A DNA stretch of 64,000 nt from Proteiniphilum saccharofermentans (GTDB lineage Bacteria; Bacteroidota; Bacteroidia; Bacteroidales; Dysgonomonadaceae), in NCBI RefSeq assembly GCF_900095135.1, contig NZ_LT605205.1, positions 1,116,001 through 1,180,000 of the forward strand, read 5' to 3'. The translations under genes and the position numbers were made by a program. This document shows positions 18,961 through 27,880 of the stretch, piece after piece. The notes under the pieces were generated by a model that was not told where the DNA came from, searched no databases, and worked only from the letters and a program-made list of their open reading frames with translations. The stretch's first letter is position 1; every line of letters starts with the position of its first letter.

Positions 18961-19055
18961 AAAGTGAAGAATTAAGAGTGAAAAATTAAGAATGAAGAAG
19001 TTAGAAATAAAAACTAAAAATTAAGAGCCAAGAACCAAGACACAAGATTCAAGAC
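18961..19055 (-). repeat. Long pyrimidine-rich intergenic repeat before DUF4450 start
   Basis: The 111-bp gap is largely an imperfect tandem of short units: on the minus strand TCTTGAATCTTGTGTCTTGGTTCTTGG-like, then CTCTTAATTTTTAG, then CTTAATTTTTCACTCTTAATTCTTCACTTTT. Units match those at 10498-10535 and 15264-15304. It is non-coding and lies directly 5' of the start codon. Confidence 0.55.
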
Positions 19056-19065
19056 AGATAATTTG

Positions 19066-21210
19066 TTACGGCATGGGTACCAGATCTTCCCATACCACAT
19101 TCCATTTGCCGTTTTTAGGGAATCCGGGGTTAGGAGTCTCGTTTCCATCCCATCCGGCGCACATCATGGCTACGGCAGTAAGCAAGCCGCCATTGCCAGG
19201 AAGATAAACGCGGAGACGGGAATCCTGATAGTTGTGCCCGTTGACCAGATAGGTGTTGGTGCGTTTGTCCATCAAGAGTGCTCCCACAGCCTTTTCCGGA
19301 TCACCCAGGCGGGCAGCGCTCATTGCGGTCATCGGATAATCCCATCCCCAGGTTTTTCCCCAGTTCCAGTTATCCCAGATCCAATCCAGGGTGTTTTGCA
19401 TATAATCGGGGCGGACCAGTTTGCATTGAGGCATCATGCCTAGTGCTCCCAATACCGCAGGATGATCGGAAGTAAAGCGAATATCCTTATAGGTATCTGT
19501 TGCATCTTCCGATGCCAGGTATAAACCATCCAGATATGCCAGGGGCGAGAGCTTATCGATCAATTCGTCCCATTGCGGTTTACGTTTTTGTCCCGCACGC
19601 TCGCGCCATTGCTGGGCCACTGACATGGCATAATGCCAGTAGGACAATTCAAATGGCGGATTGATGGTTTCCGAAGCACGCAATGTTTCCTGTGCGGGAA
19701 TAATGCCTTTGAGGACATAACGGCCTTCCAGTTCGTCGTAGGTGGCAAAGGAAGCCATAAACTCTGCCGTTTCTTCCACTAAGAACCCATATTTTTCCAG
19801 CACCTCTGCTGTAGGATTGCTGCGATAGATCAGCTCTGCCATATAGATAAAGTGCGGTTGCTGCCAGATCAGGAAAGAACCTACCTTTGAGGGTGCTTCC
19901 GTACCGGAGGGATCGGTCATCTTCATCCAGCGTGCCCCTTTGAAACCCTGCCGTTCGGCGATTGACTTTGCCACCGGATAGGCGGTCGCGTACCAGTCCA
20001 TACTTCTCTCCAGCAAATCGGCCCGGTTCCATAGCGCGAAATGTACCGCATGCCACCAATGCATCTCCAGATGGAACTTCCCGAACCAACTGTTATAGGT
20101 CAATCCGGTTTCCTGGGGGGGATACATCCCTGCCGATTGAATGGCCATCAGGTGTTGGGAAAGAATGACACGGCGTTCCAGTTCGCTGGCCCGTTCATCC
20201 GTACAACCGGAAAAATCGATTGCCCCCCCTCTTTGCCAGAATGATTGCCAGTAGCGGGACGATGCCTCAAAAACCTGTTGAGAAGTTTGACCGGATCCTT
20301 CCGGCGCTTTATCCAGAAACTCACAGGTAAATGAGAATTGGTCGTTCACCGGACTCAGGACAAAATAATGGGCTTCTTTTTCAGACAAGGAAGCCCCTCC
20401 TTCATAAGTAACCGACATATAGTACACGGTTGTGTCCAGTGTCCTTTTCAGCACGAAAGAATGGTCGTCCTGCAGGATCACCTCCGTAGAGTGTTTTTGC
20501 GGAACGCTCCAGTCCGTAGCATCATCTGCATGGTTACCAGTGGGATAAGGAAAGCGGAAGTTGACTTTCATCTGTCCCTTTCCGATCAGGGCTGAATTCA
20601 GACTGACCGATAACTGGTCATAGTCGGGATGAACGGATGTGCTGGCTGACACGGAGTCGCCCCCCACTTCATACCGGCTAATGATGGTTCCGTTCCACAG
20701 ATCAAGTGTCTGGCAGATATTTCCAATCTCTTCGGCCTTTATTTTATCGCCTGTCGGACTGGTCAACTCCAGCCCTACATAACCCAGGTGCAACCGATGC
20801 GGGTTTATCCGGTAATAATTGGCCGCATCCTGTTGCCTTCCCGGTTCATTGAACTGGACGGCATAAGGCTCTTCTTTACCCCTGAAATTATAGTTTTTCA
20901 GTGTTTCTTCCGGTTTGAAATTTTCGGGATTTGGAAAACTGTGCCACCCCCACTGTGATTGAGTACCCAGGGGAACCCCGGCAGAATAGAGTTCAGGAAA
21001 GGTTTGTAGCCCTGTTGCATCGACTGTGTAGGCAAAATTACCGTTCCCTGCCGAAAGGGATGATAGTTCTTCGAATTCAGTGACCTTCGGGTTATTTCTT
21101 TCGACCAAAGCTTGCCGGTCGATTTTTGCCGGTTTCTCCGTTCCGCAGGCGATCAATAATCCTGTCAGACACGCAAAAGTCCATTTTTTCATTTTTCTAT
21201 AGTTATTCAT
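19066..21210 (-). CDS. Six-hairpin glycosidase-like lipoprotein of unassigned family
   Basis: 714 residues from ATG 21208-21210, chosen because it overlaps the upstream TGA as ATGA and gives a lipoprotein signal (MKKWTFACLTGLLIACG). The N-terminal part (SSLSAGNGNFAYTVDATGL) is beta-rich. From about residue 330 there are helical hairpins with YNSWFGKFHLEMHWWHAVHF, IIPAQETLRASE and DNWNWGKTWGWDYPM. This arrangement resembles GH65/GH95-type (alpha/alpha)6 enzymes, with Glu of HLEMHWW and Glu of PAQETL as attractive catalytic candidates. I do not recognise a characterised family. Its place between the PL22-like remnant and DUF4450 suggests a pectin-related role. Confidence 0.65.
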   Translation of the reverse strand: MNNYRKMKKWTFACLTGLLIACGTEKPAKIDRQALVERNNPKVTEFEELSSLSAGNGNFAYTVDATGLQTFPELYSAGVPLGTQSQWGWHSFPNPENFKPEETLKNYNFRGKEEPYAVQFNEPGRQQDAANYYRINPHRLHLGYVGLELTSPTGDKIKAEEIGNICQTLDLWNGTIISRYEVGGDSVSASTSVHPDYDQLSVSLNSALIGKGQMKVNFRFPYPTGNHADDATDWSVPQKHSTEVILQDDHSFVLKRTLDTTVYYMSVTYEGGASLSEKEAHYFVLSPVNDQFSFTCEFLDKAPEGSGQTSQQVFEASSRYWQSFWQRGGAIDFSGCTDERASELERRVILSQHLMAIQSAGMYPPQETGLTYNSWFGKFHLEMHWWHAVHFALWNRADLLERSMDWYATAYPVAKSIAERQGFKGARWMKMTDPSGTEAPSKVGSFLIWQQPHFIYMAELIYRSNPTAEVLEKYGFLVEETAEFMASFATYDELEGRYVLKGIIPAQETLRASETINPPFELSYWHYAMSVAQQWRERAGQKRKPQWDELIDKLSPLAYLDGLYLASEDATDTYKDIRFTSDHPAVLGALGMMPQCKLVRPDYMQNTLDWIWDNWNWGKTWGWDYPMTAMSAARLGDPEKAVGALLMDKRTNTYLVNGHNYQDSRLRVYLPGNGGLLTAVAMMCAGWDGNETPNPGFPKNGKWNVVWEDLVPMP

Positions 21211-22174
21211 TCCTCTTTTTTTAACCATTTTTCCGGTACGGGGACAATACAGATATTCATTGAACGGTTATCTTCTGAAAGCATGGCCGACTGGATATGT
21301 ATTTTTGTACCATCCGGGCTGAATGTAGGGTGGACATGATCTGCTGCGGTGGTTTTGTGGCCTGCCGTGAGGAGTATCATCTCGTCCGTTTCGCGGTTGA
21401 TGAGATAGAGTTCCCGGTCGAAGTTATCTCCCACGGCAAAACGCTTGTCGGGTGAACCATGAACATGCCAGAAGCCGCTTCCATAAGGGATTTGTCCTGC
21501 TATATGCATCTCTCTTGTCCGGATATTAACGATGCCGAGGCCGGTAGGCTTTTCACGGATCCCGGAAGGACCCCACGCTGCTTCCTGACCGGGATTAGCA
21601 CCTCCTACCGCCGTTCCTTCCGGCCTGTCCGGGTCGTTCGTGTAGGGGATAGGCCGGTGTCCCATAATGGCAAATGCCACCTCATCGGGACTGATAACCG
21701 CTTCGTGGGTTACCCACTCGTGCTCCGACCCGGGTAGAGAGGGCGCAAACCGGTACCGTCGGCATTTACTATCCATTCCTCCCGGGCCCGGACCCATGTT
21801 ACGGGGACCGAAAGGTTCTGCTATTCCGGTTCCTTCGGGGAGATACTTCAGGGCCTCTTCCTTTCCCACGCGGAACCATACCCATTCTTCTCCGCCATCG
21901 AGAGCCATGTCTCCACCGGCTCCCATTTCGGGAGTGGTAATCCCACACACTCTTTCATACGCTGAAGCTGGTTTCAGGTTACCGGATTTGCTGTCGGAGA
22001 AAAGTTTTTCCAAATCGATTTCAACCACTTCTATTGCACCTGGCTCTTTCTCTTCCTTGTTGACTCTTCTTGCGTAATACAACTTCATTGATTTTCTTGC
22101 CACGTTGAGCATTCCGGAGTATTAAATGACATGGACGTAAAGACCAGTAGGAATATGAAAAGCGTTTTATTCAT
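21207..22174 (-). pseudogene. Decayed PL22-like oligogalacturonate lyase gene with mixed frames
   Basis: ATG 22172-22174, two bases after the upstream GH28 stop, encodes a good signal peptide (MNKTLFIFLLVFTSMSFN) but hits a stop after 29 codons. A second frame, open from 22112 to 21207 (301 codons), carries a propeller resembling PL22-type lyases: VCGITTPEMGAGGDMALDGGEEWVW, GPRNMGPGPGGM, EWVTHEAVISPDEVAFAIMGHRP and FWHVHGSPDKRFAVGDNFDR. Between GGM and EHEW the shifted frame at 21728-21775 reads WIVNADGTGLRPLYPG, which fits the family far better than the in-frame residues. Family members are, from memory, near 390-450 residues. The gene therefore seems to have lost its N-terminal blades and an internal segment, with frame-restoring changes. 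A shortened 301-residue product without signal peptide might still be made. Confidence 0.72.
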
Positions 22175-22175
22175 T

Positions 22176-23567
22176 TCAATCTCTATTTAGAAGTTCCGTA
22201 TAGGTAATATTCTTTTCCGTAATGTTTTCTGCATTTTCCGATCTTTTCAGGAATTTATTCACCCGGTCGACATGAATGTTCTTCATTTCCACATTCTTTA
22301 TCGGCAACCTTTCATCACCCTTCAACTCGTAAATGGCATCCGCTTCCTCACAGGTTATATTGCTGATATGGATCCCTTCTATACGCGTGATCCTTGTCTC
22401 GTGTGTGGGCACAAGATGCCGCCACTGATACAGCACATCGGTGTCTATTTCGAGGATACGCTGTGTTTTTCCCGACGTGAGATTATCCATATAGATGTTT
22501 TCCACAAATCCTCCCCTGCGGTGGTTGGTTTTGATAAAGATAAACCGATGTACCGATTGCGGAGCGGCACAGTCATGCATGTAGATATTCCGTACGCCTC
22601 CCGAGAGCTCACTGCCGATCCCTAAAAGCACATGCCCTTCGAGTATTGTACAGTTGCGGATGACAATATTTTCGCAAGGAGTATCCAACCGCCACGCATC
22701 ATGATTCCGTCCCGATTTGATTACTACGGCATCGTCTCCCTGATCGAACGTACAATTTTCCACCAGGAAATTCCGGCTCATTTCAAGATCCACCCCGTCG
22801 TTATTGTGTCCGTGTGCCTTGACATCCAGATTGCGTGCCACGCCGCTATTACACATATACAGGTGGATGGTCCAGAAGGGGCTTTCCCGTATCCTGAATC
22901 CGTCCAGCAGGATGTTCTCACACCTATTGAAATGGATCAGGTGAGGCCGCAGATTATTCTCGCCGACCGCCATTTGGCGCTCTTCTACCGGGACGCCTGC
23001 AACGGCTTTTTCATGCAACTCCACCAAGGCGTTCATATGCGGTTCCGGACGTTTGAACCATACCCTCCATCTGTCCATTTTGGGTTGTAGTATACCATTG
23101 CCTGTGATGGCTATATTTTCACATTCATAGGCATATACCAGGGGTGAATAGTTGTAACATTCCAACCCTTCCCACGAAGTCTTTACCGCTGGCAGATAGT
23201 CGTTAGGATCATCCGTAAAACTTACTACTGCATTTTCTCCTAAATGAAGATTTACATTACTTTTGAAATGGATCGGTCCGGTCAACCATACACCTGCGGG
23301 AACAACCACACGCCCGCCGCCCGCTTTATTGCAGGCATCGATGGCAGCGGCAATTGCCGCCGTATTGATTGCTTCACCGCCTTCTACCGCACCATATTCA
23401 GTGATGGGGAAATCTTTATCGGGATAAATCAACACCTTAATCGTATCCATAGGGAAAGGGGCTTCCACGACAATTTTCTCAAATTGACGGGAAGGCTGGG
23501 ATGAACACGCTACCATAAAAACGGCCACGGTCATCACTATCAATATTGCTGATTTTTGAATTGTCAT
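22176..23567 (-). CDS. GH28-family enzyme, lipoprotein
   Basis: 463 residues with a lipoprotein signal (VFMVACSSQ). The beta-helix carries HNNDGVDLE, QGDDAVVIKSGRN, EGHVLLGIGSELSGG and HRFIFIKTNHRRGG. Thus the Asp triad and the His are kept, but GHG has become GHV and RIK has become FIFIKT. This variant set is common in exo-polygalacturonase-like Bacteroidetes GH28 proteins. It probably removes terminal galacturonate from RG-I or homogalacturonan fragments. It lies two bases upstream of the PL22-like remnant start and downstream of a signal-peptide-only remnant. Confidence 0.9.
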   Translation of the reverse strand: MTIQKSAILIVMTVAVFMVACSSQPSRQFEKIVVEAPFPMDTIKVLIYPDKDFPITEYGAVEGGEAINTAAIAAAIDACNKAGGGRVVVPAGVWLTGPIHFKSNVNLHLGENAVVSFTDDPNDYLPAVKTSWEGLECYNYSPLVYAYECENIAITGNGILQPKMDRWRVWFKRPEPHMNALVELHEKAVAGVPVEERQMAVGENNLRPHLIHFNRCENILLDGFRIRESPFWTIHLYMCNSGVARNLDVKAHGHNNDGVDLEMSRNFLVENCTFDQGDDAVVIKSGRNHDAWRLDTPCENIVIRNCTILEGHVLLGIGSELSGGVRNIYMHDCAAPQSVHRFIFIKTNHRRGGFVENIYMDNLTSGKTQRILEIDTDVLYQWRHLVPTHETRITRIEGIHISNITCEEADAIYELKGDERLPIKNVEMKNIHVDRVNKFLKRSENAENITEKNITYTELLNRD

Positions 23568-23578
23568 TGTATGTTGTT

Positions 23579-23671
23579 TTATGTTATTCGTTGAAAGTCG
23601 TTGCGGGTTTTTTGTGCTGCAAGGGAAAAGGCAGAAAGAACTGAAAAGAGTAATAGGCAGATTGTTTTCAT
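23579..23671 (-). pseudogene. Signal-peptide-only gene remnant
   Basis: A 30-codon frame starts at ATG 23669-23671, overlapping the GH106 stop as TAATG, and stops at 23579-23581. It encodes a complete Sec signal peptide with cleavage site (MKTICLLLFSVLSAFSLAAQ) and only ten further residues. The start overlap is as tight as at genuine junctions of this operon, so it is best explained as the 5' end of a gene whose body was deleted. A tiny secreted peptide is less likely. Confidence 0.6.
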
Positions 23672-26469
23672 TATAGTGAAATGGTTTTAAGCTCCTGAAT
23701 CGTGACAGGCCCTAATAAACCGGAAGGAGCGATATCCCAGATGTCGAACATCGTAGGTTTATAGGTTATGCTTACAAAATTGATCTCGTGGAAAATACGC
23801 CATTCTACCCCACGACGGTCATAATCGGCGATGCGGTTGGCCGGGAGGTTGGTTACGTCGATCTCTATGGTGTTCTCCCCGTCGCGCAGCAACGACCCGA
23901 TCGTTGTTTCGAAAGGTACGGCATACAGAGTTCCTGCATCCTGTCCGTTGATCTTTATCCGGGCGCTTTCCCGTACATCACCCAGAGAAAGGAGGTATTC
24001 GCATCCGGGTGTTTTGATGAAATCGAATGTCATTGAATATCGTCCCGTACCCATATTCTTTTTCAGTACTTCATTACCGATATCTGTCCATGATACGAGT
24101 GCATCCAATGCAAAACTTTCGGTAACTGCCGGTTCACTTTCTTCAAACTGTAACGTCCAACCGTTGTTGAGGGTGACGTTGTTTCCTGTGAGTTGATAGT
24201 AAGGCCATTCTTCGGCTTCTATTTTTTTCCTGTTGAATGTTTTCAGGATAATTGATTCACCGGGTTTCAACTGCATATACAGCTCTGTTCTACCGCTATT
24301 CTTACGCAGTCTGGCCAACCCTTTCTCCCCGTTCATCGGGTTAAAGAAGAGGGCACTTTCGGCTTTTACTCCTAATGGAACCCATCCGTCTACGGGGTTG
24401 TTCTTCAACATGGAGAAGAAATAGATATGTCCGTTGTCATGTTTTCTGCGGATCAGTTGTCCACCCAATTCCGATACGAAGAGTTCTTCGTTCTCTTTCC
24501 ATGTCGCCAGCATATCCTTGTAGTCGTTACCGGTGATAACCGTCCCTTTTTTCATTATATTGACAGATACATTTTCGAAAGAGGCGACTTCCGGGAATAG
24601 CGACAGTTGTTCCTGAAACAGGTTTTTCCGCTCTTCCAGACGGGATAATCCCGGTACATCGGAAGGATAGTGATCCGAAATGATCACGGTAGCTCCCTGT
24701 TCTGTCAATTTCCTGATCTGTTCCATTGTTTCGGCCGGGATATATTTCACTGCCGGTAATATCAGGGCCTTGTAGGTGGTTCCACCTTCTGTTTTCAGCA
24801 GTTCGTTTTCAACAGTAGTGGTACTTATGAAACGATCGGAGATATAATCGAGATCGTAACCGCATTCCATGATCTTTTCCACCGCTTCACAGAAGTCCGG
24901 AATCCTTTCCCGCATTCCGTGGATGGCAAATGTGGCAAAATAGTTTCCGCGCAATCCTTCCCAGATATCGTAAAGAGGGAGGTATAACAGAAAATCGTTG
25001 TCAGGTTTTCCGCTTTGCAGGAATGATTGTACCCGTGCGATATAGTCGAAGAATACAGGAGCATCTTTCCAGATGGTATTAGTGGGGGACATGTCCACCG
25101 ACGCGTAGAATTTCCATCCCGGCCATGCGGCATCTTCGGGCGAGTAGGTGGTACCGTGGAAGTAAATCCTGTTTACTCCGGAGGTAAACATCTGGTCGAT
25201 CTCCGGTTTGGCCTGCGAGAGGGAAGTCCTGAAATGCTCGGTGAGCCAGGTAAATGTTTCGGAAGAGGTGTATGTTTTACCCGCTATATGGGCAGCCGAC
25301 GAAGCATATTTGAGGATGGTGGGGTCGCTGTCGTTCTTTTTGCGGATGGAATCTTTCCGCAGGCCGGGGATGTCGAAATCGGTGATACCGAATGATTCGC
25401 ACTCGGGTATGTCTACGGCGGCATACAGATCCAGCAGGTTTGCCGGCGATCCGTGTGCCTGGTTCCTTGTTTTTACCCCGTGCGCATGTGCCCATTCGGT
25501 CCAGGGTCGGGTAAAGTTCTCTTTGAGCAATTCGCCAATGGTTTCCCTGTAATCGGTGATAACACGTACGGAAAGCTCCGTTGCTCCTTTGGCCAGCAAT
25601 TCGGGGAAATAATCCTGCAGTTTGTATCCCCTCCTTTTTTCAAATTCGTCCAACAGTTCCGGAGTCCAGTCAGCGCCGTACACTTCATACGAATCGTTGA
25701 AGAAGGTGTTTGGGAAAGGGGTGTTATTTTCGGCAAACGCGGTATCGAATTTTCCGAGGTAACGCATGACCGCCTCCTTATCGAAATGGTTGAGCACGTA
25801 ACCCTGTCCGCCCGGCGCCGCCCTTTTTACTTCTTGCCGGGTTTTTCCTATAAACAGCGCGACCAATGTGAACTCTTTTCCTTCCGGCGCCGTCCAGTTG
25901 AGTTTCCCTTCCGCCGATACCTTATCCGTAATATCCACACTCCCACCATCCGGGGTGTATGCGATAAGTTTATTTAACCGGGCAAACGGTTTCTGTCTTT
26001 CGTCCCGTACTGTGACCGGCTCATCGAGTGATTGCCCCCCTTTGAGCTGGTATTCCTGAAAAACAGCCCTGGTGGCTGCATCCTCCAGGGTCACCTCAGG
26101 TCCCCCGAAGGGCCATCCCGTACCATTATTCATATCCACTCCCATTCCCAGGCGGGCCGCTTCGGAAATGGTGAAATCCAGCATATTCATCCATTCGGGT
26201 GAAAGGTAATTGAGATAATGCGCTTCACGCCCTTTTACGCCGTAGATAGGTGTGATTTCCACGCCCCCTATCCCTGCCTTGCCCAACGCTGCCAGATTGT
26301 ATGCCAGGTTTGCAGAATCCACGTCACTTCCTAACCACCACCAGCGTGTCCAGGGTTTACTTTCCCGGGTTATCCGGGGCCAATCAGTGTCTCCCGCAAC
26401 CCCGGTGGGGGAAGAACATCCCGTCAGGATAAAGAACAGGACGATGGCCATAATTACTGTATTATTCAT
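23671..26469 (-). CDS. GH106-family alpha-L-rhamnosidase, lipoprotein
   Basis: A 932-residue protein with a lipoprotein signal (FFILTGCSS). The N-terminal segment WPRITRESKPWTRWWWLGSDVD, followed by GGVEITPIYGVKG and GVDMNNGTGWPFGGPEVT, is characteristic of the GH106 family. The middle has the Rossmann-like part with HFDKEAVMRYLGKF and TPELLDEFEKRRGYKLQDY. The end is a beta-sandwich (RIKINGQDAGTLYAVPF...WRIFHEINFVSI). GH106 enzymes remove alpha-L-rhamnose by inversion, here presumably from RG-I oligosaccharides after GH105 action. It overlaps the GH28 gene upstream by 8 bp, and a signal-peptide remnant begins within its stop codon. Confidence 0.92.
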   Translation of the reverse strand: MNNTVIMAIVLFFILTGCSSPTGVAGDTDWPRITRESKPWTRWWWLGSDVDSANLAYNLAALGKAGIGGVEITPIYGVKGREAHYLNYLSPEWMNMLDFTISEAARLGMGVDMNNGTGWPFGGPEVTLEDAATRAVFQEYQLKGGQSLDEPVTVRDERQKPFARLNKLIAYTPDGGSVDITDKVSAEGKLNWTAPEGKEFTLVALFIGKTRQEVKRAAPGGQGYVLNHFDKEAVMRYLGKFDTAFAENNTPFPNTFFNDSYEVYGADWTPELLDEFEKRRGYKLQDYFPELLAKGATELSVRVITDYRETIGELLKENFTRPWTEWAHAHGVKTRNQAHGSPANLLDLYAAVDIPECESFGITDFDIPGLRKDSIRKKNDSDPTILKYASSAAHIAGKTYTSSETFTWLTEHFRTSLSQAKPEIDQMFTSGVNRIYFHGTTYSPEDAAWPGWKFYASVDMSPTNTIWKDAPVFFDYIARVQSFLQSGKPDNDFLLYLPLYDIWEGLRGNYFATFAIHGMRERIPDFCEAVEKIMECGYDLDYISDRFISTTTVENELLKTEGGTTYKALILPAVKYIPAETMEQIRKLTEQGATVIISDHYPSDVPGLSRLEERKNLFQEQLSLFPEVASFENVSVNIMKKGTVITGNDYKDMLATWKENEELFVSELGGQLIRRKHDNGHIYFFSMLKNNPVDGWVPLGVKAESALFFNPMNGEKGLARLRKNSGRTELYMQLKPGESIILKTFNRKKIEAEEWPYYQLTGNNVTLNNGWTLQFEESEPAVTESFALDALVSWTDIGNEVLKKNMGTGRYSMTFDFIKTPGCEYLLSLGDVRESARIKINGQDAGTLYAVPFETTIGSLLRDGENTIEIDVTNLPANRIADYDRRGVEWRIFHEINFVSITYKPTMFDIWDIAPSGLLGPVTIQELKTISL

Positions 26470-27880
26470 TATAACTTACTGTTAATTGAATGGGTTGCCC
26501 ATCCGTGGAACACACGTTGACATTCTCCATGCGCCAGTTTTTTGTATGCCGGACGGAGCCGGCATGCTGTGCATTGATTCGGATATTACTTAAATAAAAA
26601 TCTTCCATTTTCGAGAGCTCACTTCCTTCCACGCTAAAGGCTCTTGTGGCATTGGAAACCCTTATACCGGATAAATGGATATTGTTGAAAAAGGGTATTG
26701 CCTTCTCCGGCGGATTTACTTCCTGTAGCATCTTATTCCAGTGGTCGGGCAATTCCTTCCCTTCGAATTCTTCGGGAAGGACAGAGTAGCTGTACGATGG
26801 ATTCCAGTTCATAGTCGCTTCAATGGCTATTCCCACTTCTTCCATCTCAATATTCTTGAGGTAGATATGTTGCGTGGTGCCGCCCCTGTTCATGGCCGAT
26901 TTGAAACGAAGTCCGACTGATGTCCCTTTTGCTTTAAGGTCATGCGCCAGCACATACCGGATATCGCCTGAGGTTTCGCTCCCGCATGTGAACAGGCCGC
27001 CTCCGGCTCTGGATATGCAATGGCGGATGACCACGTATTCCGTGGGTTTGTTTACCCGCAGTCCGTCGGCATCACGTCCCGCTTTCAGGCAGAAATTGTC
27101 ATCGTTGCAATCAATATCGCAGTTTTCTACCAGAATATAAGAAGAGGAATCGATATCGATGCCGTCGGTACTGGGGCCATGTCCTCCTATGTTGTTTCGT
27201 ATGGTCACTCCGTCTATGGTACAATACCGGGAGTAGAGTAGGTGGATCGTCCAGAATCCGGCTCGTTTGAATGTCACATCCTGCACGGTTACGTCTTCCG
27301 ATTCCGATACCAATAGTGTCCGAGGGCGTTTGCAATCGTAATCTACGATCCAGCGTAACCCTTTCATTTCATATTCTTTTCGCATCTCCCAATAGGAATC
27401 CCAGAAAGGTTTGCCTTGTCCGTCGATCTCTCCTTTTCCGGATATCCTGACGTTCTTTTTCCCTATAACATTTACAAGGGCTGAGGGCCAGACCATCTCT
27501 ATCCCCGCCACCCGTGTGTCGATATCGGGATAGTCTTCAATTCGTTGACTTCCCAGAATGGTTACACCCTGGGGGATTTTGAGATGAACCTCGTCTTTCA
27601 GATAGATGGATCCTGTCAAATAATTTCCGGGAGAGAAGGTTACAATCCCTCCCCCAGCACGTTCACAAGCATCGATCGCAGCCTGTATCGCTTTTGTGTT
27701 CAATGTATTTCCGTCGGCGACAGCTCCGAAGGAGGAGACATTGAATACCCTGGTACCGGAGGGTCCGGTACGTGCTCCCACGTCGTTTACCCAGGTGAGT
27801 TCCGAAATCCTGAATCCGGCAAAGACAAAGGCGGGGATACATAAAGAACACAGGATAATCAGCGTCTTTATTCCTCTCAT
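26462..27880 (-). CDS. GH28-family enzyme lacking the usual GHG histidine
   Basis: 472 residues with a Sec signal (about 1-20). It has the pectate-lyase-like N-terminus (GGGIVTFSPGNYLTGSIYLKDEV) and beta-helix with STDGIDIDSS, CNDDNFCLKAGRDADG and LRFKSAMNRGG. At the third motif it reads RAGGGLFTCGSETSG, so the catalytic-site His of the GHG motif appears absent. The sequence otherwise looks intact, so this is more likely a subfamily feature than decay. It overlaps GH105 upstream by 4 bp (ATGA) and GH106 downstream by 8 bp, implying translational coupling. Likely action is on GalA linkages in RG-I, unproven. Confidence 0.88.
   Translation of the reverse strand: MRGIKTLIILCSLCIPAFVFAGFRISELTWVNDVGARTGPSGTRVFNVSSFGAVADGNTLNTKAIQAAIDACERAGGGIVTFSPGNYLTGSIYLKDEVHLKIPQGVTILGSQRIEDYPDIDTRVAGIEMVWPSALVNVIGKKNVRISGKGEIDGQGKPFWDSYWEMRKEYEMKGLRWIVDYDCKRPRTLLVSESEDVTVQDVTFKRAGFWTIHLLYSRYCTIDGVTIRNNIGGHGPSTDGIDIDSSSYILVENCDIDCNDDNFCLKAGRDADGLRVNKPTEYVVIRHCISRAGGGLFTCGSETSGDIRYVLAHDLKAKGTSVGLRFKSAMNRGGTTQHIYLKNIEMEEVGIAIEATMNWNPSYSYSVLPEEFEGKELPDHWNKMLQEVNPPEKAIPFFNNIHLSGIRVSNATRAFSVEGSELSKMEDFYLSNIRINAQHAGSVRHTKNWRMENVNVCSTDGQPIQLTVSYNE

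Noticed and set aside
22112-22174. Treating the 301-codon lyase frame as a complete gene starting at 22112
   Set aside because: A signal peptide in another frame starts exactly at the upstream junction, and internal family sequence lies out of frame, so decay is the better explanation.
25453-25977. Plus-strand open frame (174 codons) opposite GH106
   Set aside because: Shadow of the GH106 coding strand; no recognisable features.
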